A stretch of DNA of 64,000 nucleotides from an uncultured Eubacteriales bacterium (GTDB lineage Bacteria > Bacillota > Clostridia > Lachnospirales > Lachnospiraceae): contig OMYS01000004.1 of NCBI GenBank assembly GCA_900315305.1, positions 1 to 64,000 on the forward strand. Reading direction: 5' to 3'. Below, in pieces: positions 36,878-45,238 of the stretch; position 1 is the stretch's first letter; every line of letters starts with the position of its first letter. The notes beneath the pieces were generated by a model. That model was not told the DNA's origin. It saw nothing but the letters and a program-made list of their open reading frames with translations, and searched no databases. Made by a program: the position numbers and the translations under genes.

Positions 36878-37206
36878 TTCAGCACCTGGACTCGGAACGC
36901 TTCGCGTTCCTCGTTGTGCTGCGTAATCAGCATCCGGATTCGGAACGCTTTGCGTTCCTCGTTGTGCTGCATAATCAGCACCCAGACTCGGAACGCTTCG
37001 CGTTCCTCGTTGTGCTGCATAATCAGCACCCAGACTCGGAACGCTTCGCGTTCCTCGTTGTGGGCGGACAGAGCGGCTTCGCCGCTTGTCCGCCCCTCAG
37101 AAAACTTTTGAAATCGTCCGGCGAGCAAGCTCTCCGTCCGGATTTCAGAAGTTTTCTGAGGGGTGCTGATTAATAACAAGTTTTCTGAGGGGTGCTGATT
37201 AATTAC
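36878..37206 (+). repeat. Family A element A8 with 48-bp tandem expansion
   Basis: The left module with the GGAACGC-ttc-GCGTTCC hairpin occurs four times with an exact 48-bp step (hairpin starts at 36894, 36942, 36990 and 37038). The usual GGCGGACA hairpin and large stem follow once. The right end, AAGTTTTCTGAGGGGTGCTG plus ATTAATAAC, is duplicated as two 29-bp copies (37149-37177 and 37178-37206). The 48-bp unit is a multiple of three and lacks stop codons on the minus strand, so the open frame of the neighbouring gene extends through it with a 16-residue repeat. Confidence 0.9.
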
Positions 37207-37273
37207 AGTTTACATCGGATCGGGCGGAAAGACAAGAAAGCGGCTGACGCGCTCCTCCATTACGGATGCCACC

Positions 37274-37446
37274 GTTACTGTTCACACCGTATGTACAGTT
37301 GGATGCCATCGCGAATATCAATACGTTGTCGGGCACGTTCCGTCCCCCTCAACTTCCCTTCGCTGCGTGCCGCAGCTCAGGGTGATTTTCGGCGTATCTG
37401 ATATCGCTTATGGCTTCCAAAGTTCCGATTCGGTGTGAACAGTAAC
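37274..37446 (-). mobile_element. Family B element with perfect target-site duplication (copy B3)
   Basis: The ends GTTACTGTTCACACCG and CGGTGTGAACAGTAAC are perfect 16-bp inverted repeats. The 173-bp element is flanked by ATGCCACC at 37266-37273 and again at 37447-37454, an exact 8-bp direct duplication. The inner sequence corresponds to the copies at 38249 and 41217 in reverse, with an internal deletion. It carries no gene. This is the structure of a small non-autonomous transposable element (MITE). Confidence 0.88.
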
Positions 37447-37454
37447 ATGCCACC

Positions 37455-37536
37455 GTACAGTTCACACGCCATCCAGAGTCGCATGCGGTCGCGAATATCA
37501 GGGCGGTATTGAGCAGAATCCGTCCTCCTGTCGCAG
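37455..37536 (-). repeat. Truncated family B copy next to B3
   Basis: GTACAGTTCACACGCCATCC begins directly after the target duplication of B3. The sequence matches the right part of the copy at 38249 read in reverse (CGCATGCGGTCGCGAATATC and onwards to CGTCCTCC). Its other end is missing. B3 therefore inserted exactly at the end of an older copy. Confidence 0.75.
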
Positions 37537-37727
37537 TTGTCTTTACATGAATGATTGTATAAATAGCAGAACAATTATAAACATGCACATATGAAATCGT
37601 TTTCACATGTATGGGCTATGTTGCACAAGAAACGTGTTAAATCAAGGTTAAAATATGAAATGATGACTGAAACATGGAAAATTTAATTTCTTTAACTTCG
37701 TGCAAACGCCGAATTTTTTAAAGCGGA
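37537..37727 (+). other. AT-rich regulatory stretch upstream of the Crh-like gene
   Basis: Apart from the cre site at 37592 this region has no gene. It is clearly more AT-rich than its surroundings. Confidence 0.4.
37592..37605 (+). promoter_or_regulatory. Near-palindromic cre site upstream of the Crh-like gene
   Basis: TGAAATCGTTTTCA matches TGWNANCGNTNNCA at every fixed position and is nearly palindromic, with outer TGAAA and TTTCA-type arms. It lies about 120 bp upstream of the promoter at 37728, in a region without another gene. Confidence 0.7.
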
Positions 37728-37756
37728 TTGACAGGGCGGTTGACCGGCTTTAGAAT
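37728..37756 (+). promoter_or_regulatory. Promoter of the Crh-like gene
   Basis: Perfect TTGACA (37728-37733) and TAGAAT (37751-37756) are spaced by 17 bp. The mRNA leader would be about 100 nt. Confidence 0.75.
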
Positions 37757-37862
37757 GGGCGCATCAGATCGAGATACGACGCGTAAACGGAACGCGGGTG
37801 ACTGTTCCGGTCTGACAGGGGAGTGTTTTGACACTGGCTTTAATTAAAAAGGAGTGATTATT

Positions 37863-38087
37863 ATGACAGAGTACAAGATCAGACTTACGCAGAACGAGGT
37901 CGCTGACTTTGTTCACGCGGCTGAGAGCTGTGACTGTGACGTCGATATTTTTTATAACCGCTTTATTATTGACGCAAAGTCCATTCTCGGCGTCCTGAGC
38001 CTCGACCTCACGAAGGTTCTCACGGTCCGCATGCCGGAGAAGATCGCGCATTTCGAGAAGCAGATCGCAAAGTATCAGGTCGCGTGA
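37863..38087 (+). CDS. HPr-like protein without the catalytic His (Crh-like)
   Basis: The 74-residue protein aligns with HPr through its second half. C-D-V-D-I-F-Y-N at residues 24-31 is followed by D-A-K-S-I-L-G-V-L-S-L-D, which matches N-L-K-S-I-M-G-V-M-S-L-G with the regulatory serine kept. In the first half the I-H-A-R-P catalytic segment is missing, and by ungapped alignment a Thr stands at the His15 position. It cannot carry phosphate for transport but could be a target of HPr kinase, as Crh is in Bacillus. The start follows AAGGAG with 8-nt spacing. A cre site and its own promoter lie upstream. Related short HPr-like proteins are widespread in Clostridia and their role is unproven. Confidence 0.8.
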   Translation: MTEYKIRLTQNEVADFVHAAESCDCDVDIFYNRFIIDAKSILGVLSLDLTKVLTVRMPEKIAHFEKQIAKYQVA

Positions 38088-38108
38088 GACCGCCGCTTCC
38101 GGCGGGCT

Positions 38109-38158
38109 GGCACTCCGTCTGGATTTCATCAGTTTTCCAGAGAGTGCTGAATAATTAC
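38109..38158 (+). repeat. Family A fragment A9 (right end)
   Basis: CCGTCTGGATTTCATCAG and GTGCTGAATAATTAC are the right arm and right end of family A. The left two thirds are absent. It follows the Crh-like stop codon by about 20 bp. Confidence 0.7.
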
Positions 38159-38183
38159 AAATTGTTTCAGTCTGTTCCTGAGG

Positions 38184-38217
38184 CTGCCGCATTCAGTGAT
38201 GCGGCAGTCTTTTTTTT
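38184..38217 (+). terminator. Terminator of the Crh-like gene
   Basis: CTGCCGCAT (38184-38192) pairs with ATGCGGCAG (38199-38207), followed by eight T residues. Confidence 0.92.
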
Positions 38218-38248
38218 GCAGCTATTCAGCACTCGGCAACGAGGAATG

Positions 38249-38452
38249 GTTACAGTTCACACGTCTCCAAACCTTGGTGAACGGTCAGCGATATCAGGAG
38301 CGGTGAGGGCGTTATACGGAGGAGTCCGAAGATCACCCCGAGGAGCTGCAAGCGACGAGGGGAAGCTGAGGAGGACGGAGGGACGGAGTCTGCCCGATAC
38401 CGCCCTGATATTCGCGACCGCATGCGACTTTGGATGGCATGTGAACAGTAAC
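38249..38452 (+). mobile_element. Family B element, long copy B4
   Basis: It begins GTTACAGTTCACACG and ends TGTGAACAGTAAC, and is 204 bp long. The flanks GAGGAATG (38241-38248) and GAGTAATG (38453-38460) are an 8-bp direct repeat with one mismatch, consistent with an older insertion. A 57-bp block (38282-38338) is identical to 41250-41306 in the copy after the helicase gene. No gene is inside. Confidence 0.83.
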
Positions 38453-38502
38453 GAGTAATGCAAAGCGCTCCGGGGATGGGTGCTGAACAGCTGTCTTTTT
38501 GC

Positions 38503-38508
38503 TATAAT
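38503..38508 (+). promoter_or_regulatory. -10 box of the helicase gene
   Basis: A perfect TATAAT lies 26 bp before the chosen start codon. No good -35 box is seen 17 bp upstream. The position rules out starts before 38515. Confidence 0.5.
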
Positions 38509-38533
38509 GGGCTCTAAGATCGGGGGACAGGGG

Positions 38534-41215
38534 ATGGATACGACTGACAAGAAAGCGAATGTGAGCGGGAGCGCGGAGGGTCTGCCACTTGTCCGCATTT
38601 CCGTGAGGCATCTGGTGGAGTTCGTGCTGAGAAGCGGCGATCTCGACAACCGGACGCAGGGCGCGCAGAGCTTTGAGGCCGCGATGGCCGGCGCGCGTCT
38701 TCACAGGAAGCTGCAGAAGAGCGCGAAGGGGCTCTATGAGGCGGAGGTCACACTGAAGAAGGATGTGCATTTTCCGGACCTTGTGCTTCGCATCGAGGGA
38801 AGAGCGGACGGCGTCATGGGAATCGGGCCGGACGGGAAGACGGCGGAGAGGTCTGTGAAAGGAGAACCAGACGGGCGGCCGTCGGGGATTGGGTCGGACG
38901 GGAAGACGGCGGAGAGGTTTGTGAAAGGAGAACCAGACGGGCAGCCGTCGGGAATCGGGCCGGATAAGCAGACCGTAAAGGACAAATCTTCGCCGGACAT
39001 CTGCGTCGATGAGATCAAATGCATGTACCTCGATGTGAATGAGCTGGAGGAGCCCTTTGATATTCATCTCGCGCAGGCGAAGTGCTATGCGTATATTCTC
39101 GCGGATGCGAAGTCGCTCGCGTCCGTCGGCGTCCGCATGACATACGTGAATCTCGAGACCGAGGAGGTAAAGCGCTTCCGCAGGGACTTTGATTTTGCGG
39201 AGCTCGAGGGCTGGTTCCTCGAGGTCGCGCGCTCCTATCACCGCTGGGCATCCTGGCAGATCCGCCACACGAAGGAGAGAGATGAGTCGATGGCGGATAT
39301 GGACTTCCCATTCCCCTACCGCCCGGGGCAGAGAGGACTTGCGGCGACGGTCTATGGCGCCCTGCGGGATCAGAAGAATCTCATGCTCATGGCCCCGACC
39401 GGAGTCGGCAAGACGATGAGCTGCCTCTTTCCGGCAGTCCGCGCGCTGGGGCAGGGCATGGGGGACCGCATTTTTTATCTGACAGGGAAAAATGAGACGC
39501 TCTCCGCGCCCCAGGAGGCGCTCGGAATTCTCATCGGAAAGGGGCTTGATGTCCGGGCCGTCCGCATCCTCTCAAAGGAGAAGATCTGCCCGCTCTCCGA
39601 GCCGAGCTGCAATCCAGATGACTGTCCGTACGCGAAGGGCCATTTTGACCGCGTGAACGACGCCGTCTTCGAGCTGCTGGGTCAGGGCGGGAGCCGCGTG
39701 ACGGACAGCCGCATAATCCTTGATCAGGCTGAAAAATGGCGTGTCTGTCCGTTCGAGATGGAGCTCGACGTCTCGTCCTGGTGCGACGTGATTCTGTGCG
39801 ACTATAATTATGTCTTTGACCCGGACGCGCAGTTAAAGCGGTTTTTCGGCGAGGACGTGAAGGGGGATTATATTTTCCTGATTGACGAGGCCCACAACCT
39901 GGTCGACCGCGGGCGGGAGATGTACAGCGCGGAGATACGGAAGACGCATGTGCTCGCGGCAAAGCGCCTCGCAAAGGAGGGAGCTCCGAAGATCGCGAGG
40001 GCGCTTGAGCGCGTCAACAAATGCCTGCTTCAGATCAGGCATGACTGCGCGGAGCATCCGGACGGAAGCACGGCGGGAATCCCCTTCCATGTGCTCGGCG
40101 GGATGGCGCCCGCAAATGGCTTCTCCGGTCTTGACGGACTTCTTGCGGCGATGCTTAGGCTCTACGGGGAAATGCAGACCTTCTACAAGGACAGCGAGAA
40201 TGTAGAGCTGAAGGAAAGGCTGCTCGATTTTTATTTTGAGGTCAGAACATTTGTATCTACTGCGGATTATCTCGACGATACATATGCTGCATACGCGGAG
40301 TCCGGCTCGGCGGGAGGCGAGGGCAGCGGCGCGAAGAAGGACAAGCTTCCGGCCTCCGAGCTTCTCGTAAGGCTTCTCTGCGCGAATCCCGCGCGGCGCC
40401 TCGGGAATGCGCTCGCGCACGGGAGAAGCGCCGTCTTTTTCTCCGCGACGCTCCTCCCGGCGGCCTACTACAGGCGGATGCTGACGGACGGGGACGCAAA
40501 GGCCGTCTACGCGCCATCGCCATTTGACAGGGCCAACCGTCGCATATTGATCGGAACCGACGTCAGCACGAAATATACCGCGAGAGGAAAGGACATGTAC
40601 CGGAGGATTGCCCGCTATATCTCTGTGACAGCGCGGGCCATGCGCGGGAATTATCTCATTTTCTTCCCGTCATACAGGATGATGCGGGATGTCTACCGCG
40701 TGTACAGGCGGGAATTTGACTCCCCGGACGTGAACTATGTGTGTCAGTCGTACGGGATGAGTGAGATGGACAGGGAGATCTTCATGGAGAATTTCTATGA
40801 GGACCCGGAGGTGTCCCTCGCCGCGTTCGCGGTCATGGGCGGTATGTTTTCGGAGGGCATCGATCTTGCGGGGACGAAGCTGATCGGCGCTGTCGTCGTC
40901 GGGACCGGTATTCCGCAGGTGAGCAACGAGCGGGAGATTCTGAAGCGCCGCTACGACAATCCGCCGGAGGATGATCCTGCGGCAAATGCAGGGCCTGCCG
41001 GCTTTGATTACGCGTATCGCTATCCCGGCATGAACAAGGTCCTGCAGGCGGCCGGCCGCGTGATCCGCACGCAGACGGACCGCGGCGTGATCGTGCTGCT
41101 CGACAGCCGGTTTGCGGAAGCGGCTAACCGGCGGCTCTTTCCGCGGGAGTGGAGCGATGCCGTCTATGTCACGGCCGGGACCGTCGGGGATGAGCTTGCG
41201 CATTTCTGGAAGTGA
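38534..41215 (+). CDS. XPD/DinG-type ATP-dependent DNA helicase with N-terminal PD-(D/E)XK-like domain
   Basis: The start at 38534 follows the -10 box at 38503. The 893-residue protein has an N-terminal region (residues 10-240) resembling RecB/Cas4-type nucleases, with CVDEIKCMYLDV and HLAQAKCYAYILA. The helicase has Walker A TGVGKT (289-294), DEAH as DEAH 451-454 and a C-terminal Helicase_C_2 part with GGMFSEGIDL and QAAGRVIRTQTDRGV. Four cysteines (KICPLSEPSCNPDDCPY and WRVCPFE) match the iron-sulfur domain of XPD-like helicases, which open DNA in repair. A 66-bp tandem duplication lies in the nuclease-like domain (38819-38965). Family B copies flank the gene on both sides. Confidence 0.88.
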   Translation: MDTTDKKANVSGSAEGLPLVRISVRHLVEFVLRSGDLDNRTQGAQSFEAAMAGARLHRKLQKSAKGLYEAEVTLKKDVHFPDLVLRIEGRADGVMGIGPDGKTAERSVKGEPDGRPSGIGSDGKTAERFVKGEPDGQPSGIGPDKQTVKDKSSPDICVDEIKCMYLDVNELEEPFDIHLAQAKCYAYILADAKSLASVGVRMTYVNLETEEVKRFRRDFDFAELEGWFLEVARSYHRWASWQIRHTKERDESMADMDFPFPYRPGQRGLAATVYGALRDQKNLMLMAPTGVGKTMSCLFPAVRALGQGMGDRIFYLTGKNETLSAPQEALGILIGKGLDVRAVRILSKEKICPLSEPSCNPDDCPYAKGHFDRVNDAVFELLGQGGSRVTDSRIILDQAEKWRVCPFEMELDVSSWCDVILCDYNYVFDPDAQLKRFFGEDVKGDYIFLIDEAHNLVDRGREMYSAEIRKTHVLAAKRLAKEGAPKIARALERVNKCLLQIRHDCAEHPDGSTAGIPFHVLGGMAPANGFSGLDGLLAAMLRLYGEMQTFYKDSENVELKERLLDFYFEVRTFVSTADYLDDTYAAYAESGSAGGEGSGAKKDKLPASELLVRLLCANPARRLGNALAHGRSAVFFSATLLPAAYYRRMLTDGDAKAVYAPSPFDRANRRILIGTDVSTKYTARGKDMYRRIARYISVTARAMRGNYLIFFPSYRMMRDVYRVYRREFDSPDVNYVCQSYGMSEMDREIFMENFYEDPEVSLAAFAVMGGMFSEGIDLAGTKLIGAVVVGTGIPQVSNEREILKRRYDNPPEDDPAANAGPAGFDYAYRYPGMNKVLQAAGRVIRTQTDRGVIVLLDSRFAEAANRRLFPREWSDAVYVTAGTVGDELAHFWK
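38819..38965 (+). repeat. In-frame 66-bp tandem repeat inside the helicase gene
   Basis: Units at 38819-38884 and 38885-38950 encode 22 residues each (GIGPDGKTAERSVKGEPDG and onwards), followed by a partial third unit. The two full units differ at few positions. The repeat inserts a hydrophilic loop before VDEIKCMYLD and keeps the frame. Confidence 0.88.
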
Positions 41216-41216
41216 C

Positions 41217-41380
41217 GTTACAGTTCACACGCCACCAGACCTCGGTAAGCGGTCAGCGATATCAGGAGCGGTGAGGGCGTTATACGGAGGAGTCCGAAGA
41301 TCACCCTGAGCCGCTGCGTCAGCGGCGAAGGGAAGCTGAGGAGGACGGCATTCGACTCTGGATGGCGTGTGAACTGTAAC
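41217..41380 (+). mobile_element. Family B element with perfect ends and target duplication (copy B5)
   Basis: The ends GTTACAGTTCACACGCCA (41217-41234) and TGGCGTGTGAACTGTAAC (41363-41380) are perfect 18-bp inverted repeats. GAAGTGAC precedes the element (41209-41216) and follows it (41381-41388), an exact 8-bp target duplication that includes the helicase stop codon. The inner CCGCTG-cgt-CAGCGG hairpin replaces sequence found in the copy at 38249. The perfect ends suggest a recent insertion. Confidence 0.92.
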
Positions 41381-41419
41381 GAAGTGACGGCAGAAAATGC
41401 GGAAAACCGGGAATATGGT

Positions 41420-41447
41420 TTGCACGTTTCTCATTTTCAGATATAAT
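41420..41447 (+). promoter_or_regulatory. Promoter of purL
   Basis: TTGCAC (41420-41425) and TATAAT (41442-41447) are spaced by 16 bp. The leader of about 45 nt is too short for a purine riboswitch. Confidence 0.75.
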
Positions 41448-41497
41448 GGAGACGACTTTTAATCTTTACACCTATCAAAAGCGGGGTATACAAGCAA

Positions 41498-44400
41498 ATG
41501 GTTAGACGAGTTTATGTGGAAAAGAAACCGCAGTTCGCGGGCCAGGCGAAGGATCTTCGCCATGAGATCCGCCACTACCTGAACATTCAGGGATGCGAAA
41601 ATGTCCGCGTTTTCAACCGTTACGACGTCGAGAATGTCTCCGACGCGGTCTACGAGAAGGCCTGCCGGACTGTCTTCGCGGAGCCGCCGGTGGATACGGT
41701 CTATCAGGAGAAGCTTCCGGAGCAGGAGAACGCAAAGGTTTTCTCCGTCGAGTACCTTCCGGGACAGTTCGACCAGAGGGCAGACTCCGCAGAGCAGTGT
41801 ATCCGCTTCCTTGACGAGCGTGAGAACCCGACTGTCCACACTGCGACGACCTACATGATCATCGGATCGGTCTCTGATGAGGACATGAAGAAGATCGAGG
41901 CGGACACGATCAACCCGGTCGATTCACGCCTTGCCGATGAGACGAAGCCGGAGACTCTGAAGGAGGATTATGAGGAGCCGGATTCCGTCGAGACGATGGA
42001 AGGCTTCAAGGACATGAAAAATGGTCCGCTGATGGAGCTCTACACAAAGCTCAACCTGGCGATGACATTTGAGGACTTTAAATTCATCCAGAACTATTTT
42101 GCAAATGATGAGCACCGTGATCCGACGATCACCGAGATCCGCATGCTCGATACATACTGGTCCGACCACTGCCGTCACACGACCTACCTCACGGAGCTGA
42201 AGAATGTCACGTTCGGCGATGGCGACTACAGGAAGCCGATCGAGGATACCTTCAAGCAGTATCTTGCGGACCACGACGAGCTCTACAAGGGCCGCTCCGA
42301 CAAATATGTCTCTCTCATGGACATGGCCCTTCTCGGCGCGAAGAAGCTGAAGAAGGAGGGCAAGCTCGAGGACCAGGAGAAGTCCGACGAGATCAATGCC
42401 TGCTCGATTGTTGTTCCGGTCGATGTGAACGGCAAGGAAGAGTCCTGGCTGATCAATTTTAAAAATGAGACCCACAACCACCCGACAGAAATCGAGCCGT
42501 TCGGTGGTGCTGCGACCTGCCTCGGCGGTGCAATCCGTGACCCGCTCTCCGGAAGAACGTATGTCTATCAGGCGATGCGCGTGACCGGAGCTGCTGATCC
42601 GACACGTCCGCAGTCCGAGACGCTTCCGGGCAAGCTTCCGCAGAAGAAGCTCTGCCGCGGCGCTGCCCACGGCTACAGCTCCTACGGCAACCAGATCGGT
42701 CTTGCAACCGGCTATGTCAAGGAGATCTATCATCCGAACTACGTCGCGAAGCGTATGGAGATCGGCGCGGTCATCGCGGCGGCTCCGCAGAGAGCTGTCA
42801 TCCGCGAGAACTCCGATCCGGGCGACATCATCATCCTTCTCGGCGGAAGAACGGGACGCGACGGTATCGGCGGTGCGACAGGCTCCTCCAAGAAGCACAC
42901 GAAGAATTCGACGAAGACCTGCGGCGCTGAGGTCCAGAAGGGCAATGCGCCGACAGAGAGAAAGCTGCAGAGACTGTTCCGCCGCGAGGAGGTCGCTCAT
43001 CTGATCAAGAAGTGCAACGACTTCGGTGCCGGCGGAGTGTCCGTCGCGATCGGCGAGCTCGCGAAGAAGTACGCGGGCCTCGACGGAACGGAGATCGCGA
43101 TCTCTGAGTCCCAGGAGAGAATGGCTGTTGTCGTCGATCCGAAGGATGTCGACAAGTTCCTCGCGTATGCCCATGAGGAGAACCTCGAGGCGACACCGGT
43201 TGCTGTCGTCACGAAGGAGCCGAGACTTGTTCTCAACTGGAAGGGCAAGGACATCGTCAATATCAGCCGCGCGTTCCTCGATACGAACGGTGCGCATCAG
43301 GAGACGGATGTCTTCGTCGATGTCCCGAACAAGGCGGATTCCGAGCTCAACAAGAACCCGTATGTCACGAGAAATGTGGACGACAGCGGCTCGATCTACA
43401 ACTCATGGAAGTCAATGCTCGCGGACCTCAATGTCTGCTCGCAGAAGGGTCTCGTCGAGATGTTCGACAGCTCGATCGGAGCAGCCTCTGTCCTCATGCC
43501 GTACGGCGGTCGCTATCAGCTGACGGAGACGCAGGCGATGGTCGCGAAGGTTCCGGTTCCGGGCGGAAAGACGAACACGGTCACGATGATGAGCTACGGC
43601 TATGATCCGTATCTCACGACCTGGTCCCCGTATCACGGCGCAGCATGGGCGGTCACGGAATCTGTCCAGAAGATCGCGGCAGCGGGCGGCAACACGAGAA
43701 AGATCCGCTTCACATTCCAGGAATTCTTCCGCCGTATGAGCAAGGATCCGGAGAGATGGAGCCAGCCGTTTGCGGCGATGATGGGCTCTTATGCGGCTCA
43801 GCTCGGCTTCGGTCTTCCGTCCATCGGAGGCAAGGACTCGATGTCCGGTACATTCGAGAACATCGACGTACCGCCGACGCTGGTTTCATTTGCTGTGGAT
43901 GTCGCGAAGGTTCAGGACATCATCACACCTGAATTCAAGAAGCCGGGATCAAAGATCGTCTGGATCCGCGCAAAGCGTGACCAGTATGATCTGCCGGATT
44001 ATCAGGCGATCCTCGATGATGACGACAAGCTGCGCGAGGATATTCAGAAGGGACGTGTCATTTCCGCGTACGTCCTCGGACGCCACGGCATCTGCGAGGC
44101 GGTTTCGAAGATGGCATTCGGCAACAAGCTCGGCGTCAAGATCGAGCACAACCTTGACCCGCAGGATTTCTTCAGCCCGAATTACGGAGATTTCGTGTGC
44201 GAGGTCGCGGACGGAAAGCTCGGAGAGCTGAAGTCCTCCTACACGGTCATCGGTGAGGTGACGGACGATGCGACATTCCGTTACGGCAACATGGCGATGT
44301 CCGTCGATGACGCGCTTCATTCCTGGGAGGCGACGCTCGAGCCGGTCTACAAGACAAAGGTTTCGGACGACAAGTCGCCGGTCGAAAGCCCGCTTTACGA

Positions 44401-45238
44401 CGCGAAGTCTATCGCTGTCTGCGGACACAAGATCGCGACACCGCACGTCTTCATTCCGGTCTTCCCGGGCACGAACTGCGAGTACGATTCGACCCGCGCA
44501 TTTGAAAATGCCGGCGCGACAGTCACGACGAAGGTGTTCCGGAACCTGACAGAGGAGGATATCCGCGATTCTGTCGATGAGTTCGCAAAGGAGATCGCGA
44601 AGGCACAGATCATCATGTTCCCGGGCGGCTTCTCAGCGGGCGATGAGCCGGACGGCTCCGCAAAGTTCTTTGCAACTGCGTTCCAGAACGCGAAGATCAA
44701 GGAAGAGGTTGAAAAGCTCCTCAATGAGCGCGACGGACTTGCTCTCGGCATCTGCAACGGCTTCCAGGCACTGATCAAGCTCGGACTCGTTCCGTATGGC
44801 AAGATCACAGGCCAGACGGCTGACAGCCCGACGCTGACATTTAATACGATCGGCCGTCATATCAGCCACATGGTCTACACGAAGGTCGTCACGAACAAGA
44901 GCCCGTGGCTCAGAGAGGCAAAGCTGGGCGGCGTGTATGTCACACCGGCATCCCACGGCGAGGGCCGCTTCGTTGCGTCTGACGAGTGGATCAAGAAGCT
45001 CTTTGAGAACGGCCAGGTCGCGACGCAGTACTGCGATCCGGACGGCAATGTCTCTATGGACGAGGAGTGGAATGTGAACGGCTCCTACAACGCGATCGAG
45101 GGTATCACATCGCCAGACGGCAGAGTCCTCGGCAAGATGTGCCATGTCGAAAGACGCGGCGACGGAGTTGCGATTAACATCTTCGGCGAGCAGGACATGA
45201 AGGTCTTCAAGTCCGGAGTGGAATACTTTACAGTATAA
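41498..45238 (+). CDS. purL: Phosphoribosylformylglycinamidine synthase, single-chain form
   Basis: The 1246-residue enzyme carries out the fourth step of purine synthesis, adding glutamine nitrogen to formylglycinamide ribonucleotide. The N-terminal PurS-like region is followed by two AIRS-type halves with TYWSDHCRHTTY, ETHNHPTEIEPFGGAAT and GAGGVSVAIGELA. A C-terminal class I glutamine amidotransferase has the nucleophile Cys1086 in LALGICNGFQ and the SHGEGRF His/Glu segment. This fused form is the one usual in Gammaproteobacteria and in part of the Clostridia, instead of separate PurS, PurL and PurQ. The ribosome site is weak (GCGGGG). Other purine genes are not adjacent, apart from apt at 59154. 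Confidence 0.95.
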   Translation: MVRRVYVEKKPQFAGQAKDLRHEIRHYLNIQGCENVRVFNRYDVENVSDAVYEKACRTVFAEPPVDTVYQEKLPEQENAKVFSVEYLPGQFDQRADSAEQCIRFLDERENPTVHTATTYMIIGSVSDEDMKKIEADTINPVDSRLADETKPETLKEDYEEPDSVETMEGFKDMKNGPLMELYTKLNLAMTFEDFKFIQNYFANDEHRDPTITEIRMLDTYWSDHCRHTTYLTELKNVTFGDGDYRKPIEDTFKQYLADHDELYKGRSDKYVSLMDMALLGAKKLKKEGKLEDQEKSDEINACSIVVPVDVNGKEESWLINFKNETHNHPTEIEPFGGAATCLGGAIRDPLSGRTYVYQAMRVTGAADPTRPQSETLPGKLPQKKLCRGAAHGYSSYGNQIGLATGYVKEIYHPNYVAKRMEIGAVIAAAPQRAVIRENSDPGDIIILLGGRTGRDGIGGATGSSKKHTKNSTKTCGAEVQKGNAPTERKLQRLFRREEVAHLIKKCNDFGAGGVSVAIGELAKKYAGLDGTEIAISESQERMAVVVDPKDVDKFLAYAHEENLEATPVAVVTKEPRLVLNWKGKDIVNISRAFLDTNGAHQETDVFVDVPNKADSELNKNPYVTRNVDDSGSIYNSWKSMLADLNVCSQKGLVEMFDSSIGAASVLMPYGGRYQLTETQAMVAKVPVPGGKTNTVTMMSYGYDPYLTTWSPYHGAAWAVTESVQKIAAAGGNTRKIRFTFQEFFRRMSKDPERWSQPFAAMMGSYAAQLGFGLPSIGGKDSMSGTFENIDVPPTLVSFAVDVAKVQDIITPEFKKPGSKIVWIRAKRDQYDLPDYQAILDDDDKLREDIQKGRVISAYVLGRHGICEAVSKMAFGNKLGVKIEHNLDPQDFFSPNYGDFVCEVADGKLGELKSSYTVIGEVTDDATFRYGNMAMSVDDALHSWEATLEPVYKTKVSDDKSPVESPLYDAKSIAVCGHKIATPHVFIPVFPGTNCEYDSTRAFENAGATVTTKVFRNLTEEDIRDSVDEFAKEIAKAQIIMFPGGFSAGDEPDGSAKFFATAFQNAKIKEEVEKLLNERDGLALGICNGFQALIKLGLVPYGKITGQTADSPTLTFNTIGRHISHMVYTKVVTNKSPWLREAKLGGVYVTPASHGEGRFVASDEWIKKLFENGQVATQYCDPDGNVSMDEEWNVNGSYNAIEGITSPDGRVLGKMCHVERRGDGVAINIFGEQDMKVFKSGVEYFTV

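Noticed and set aside
36880..37070. Regular 48-bp array as a possible CRISPR.
   Set aside because: The whole 48-bp unit is repeated without unique spacers, it is a module of a known local repeat, and no cas gene is near.
37274..37536. A small toxin-antitoxin or RNA gene in the 1-kb gap before the Crh-like gene.
   Set aside because: The sequence is accounted for by family A and B elements and an AT-rich promoter region. No frame has a ribosome site before 37863.
39881..40000. The helicase as part of a phage-defence island.
   Set aside because: Neighbours are housekeeping genes and the XPD/DinG-type helicase with nuclease-like N-terminus is common in Clostridial cores. No defence partner gene is present.
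41448..41497. Purine riboswitch before purL.
   Set aside because: The leader is only about 45 nt and has neither the three-way junction nor a terminator.
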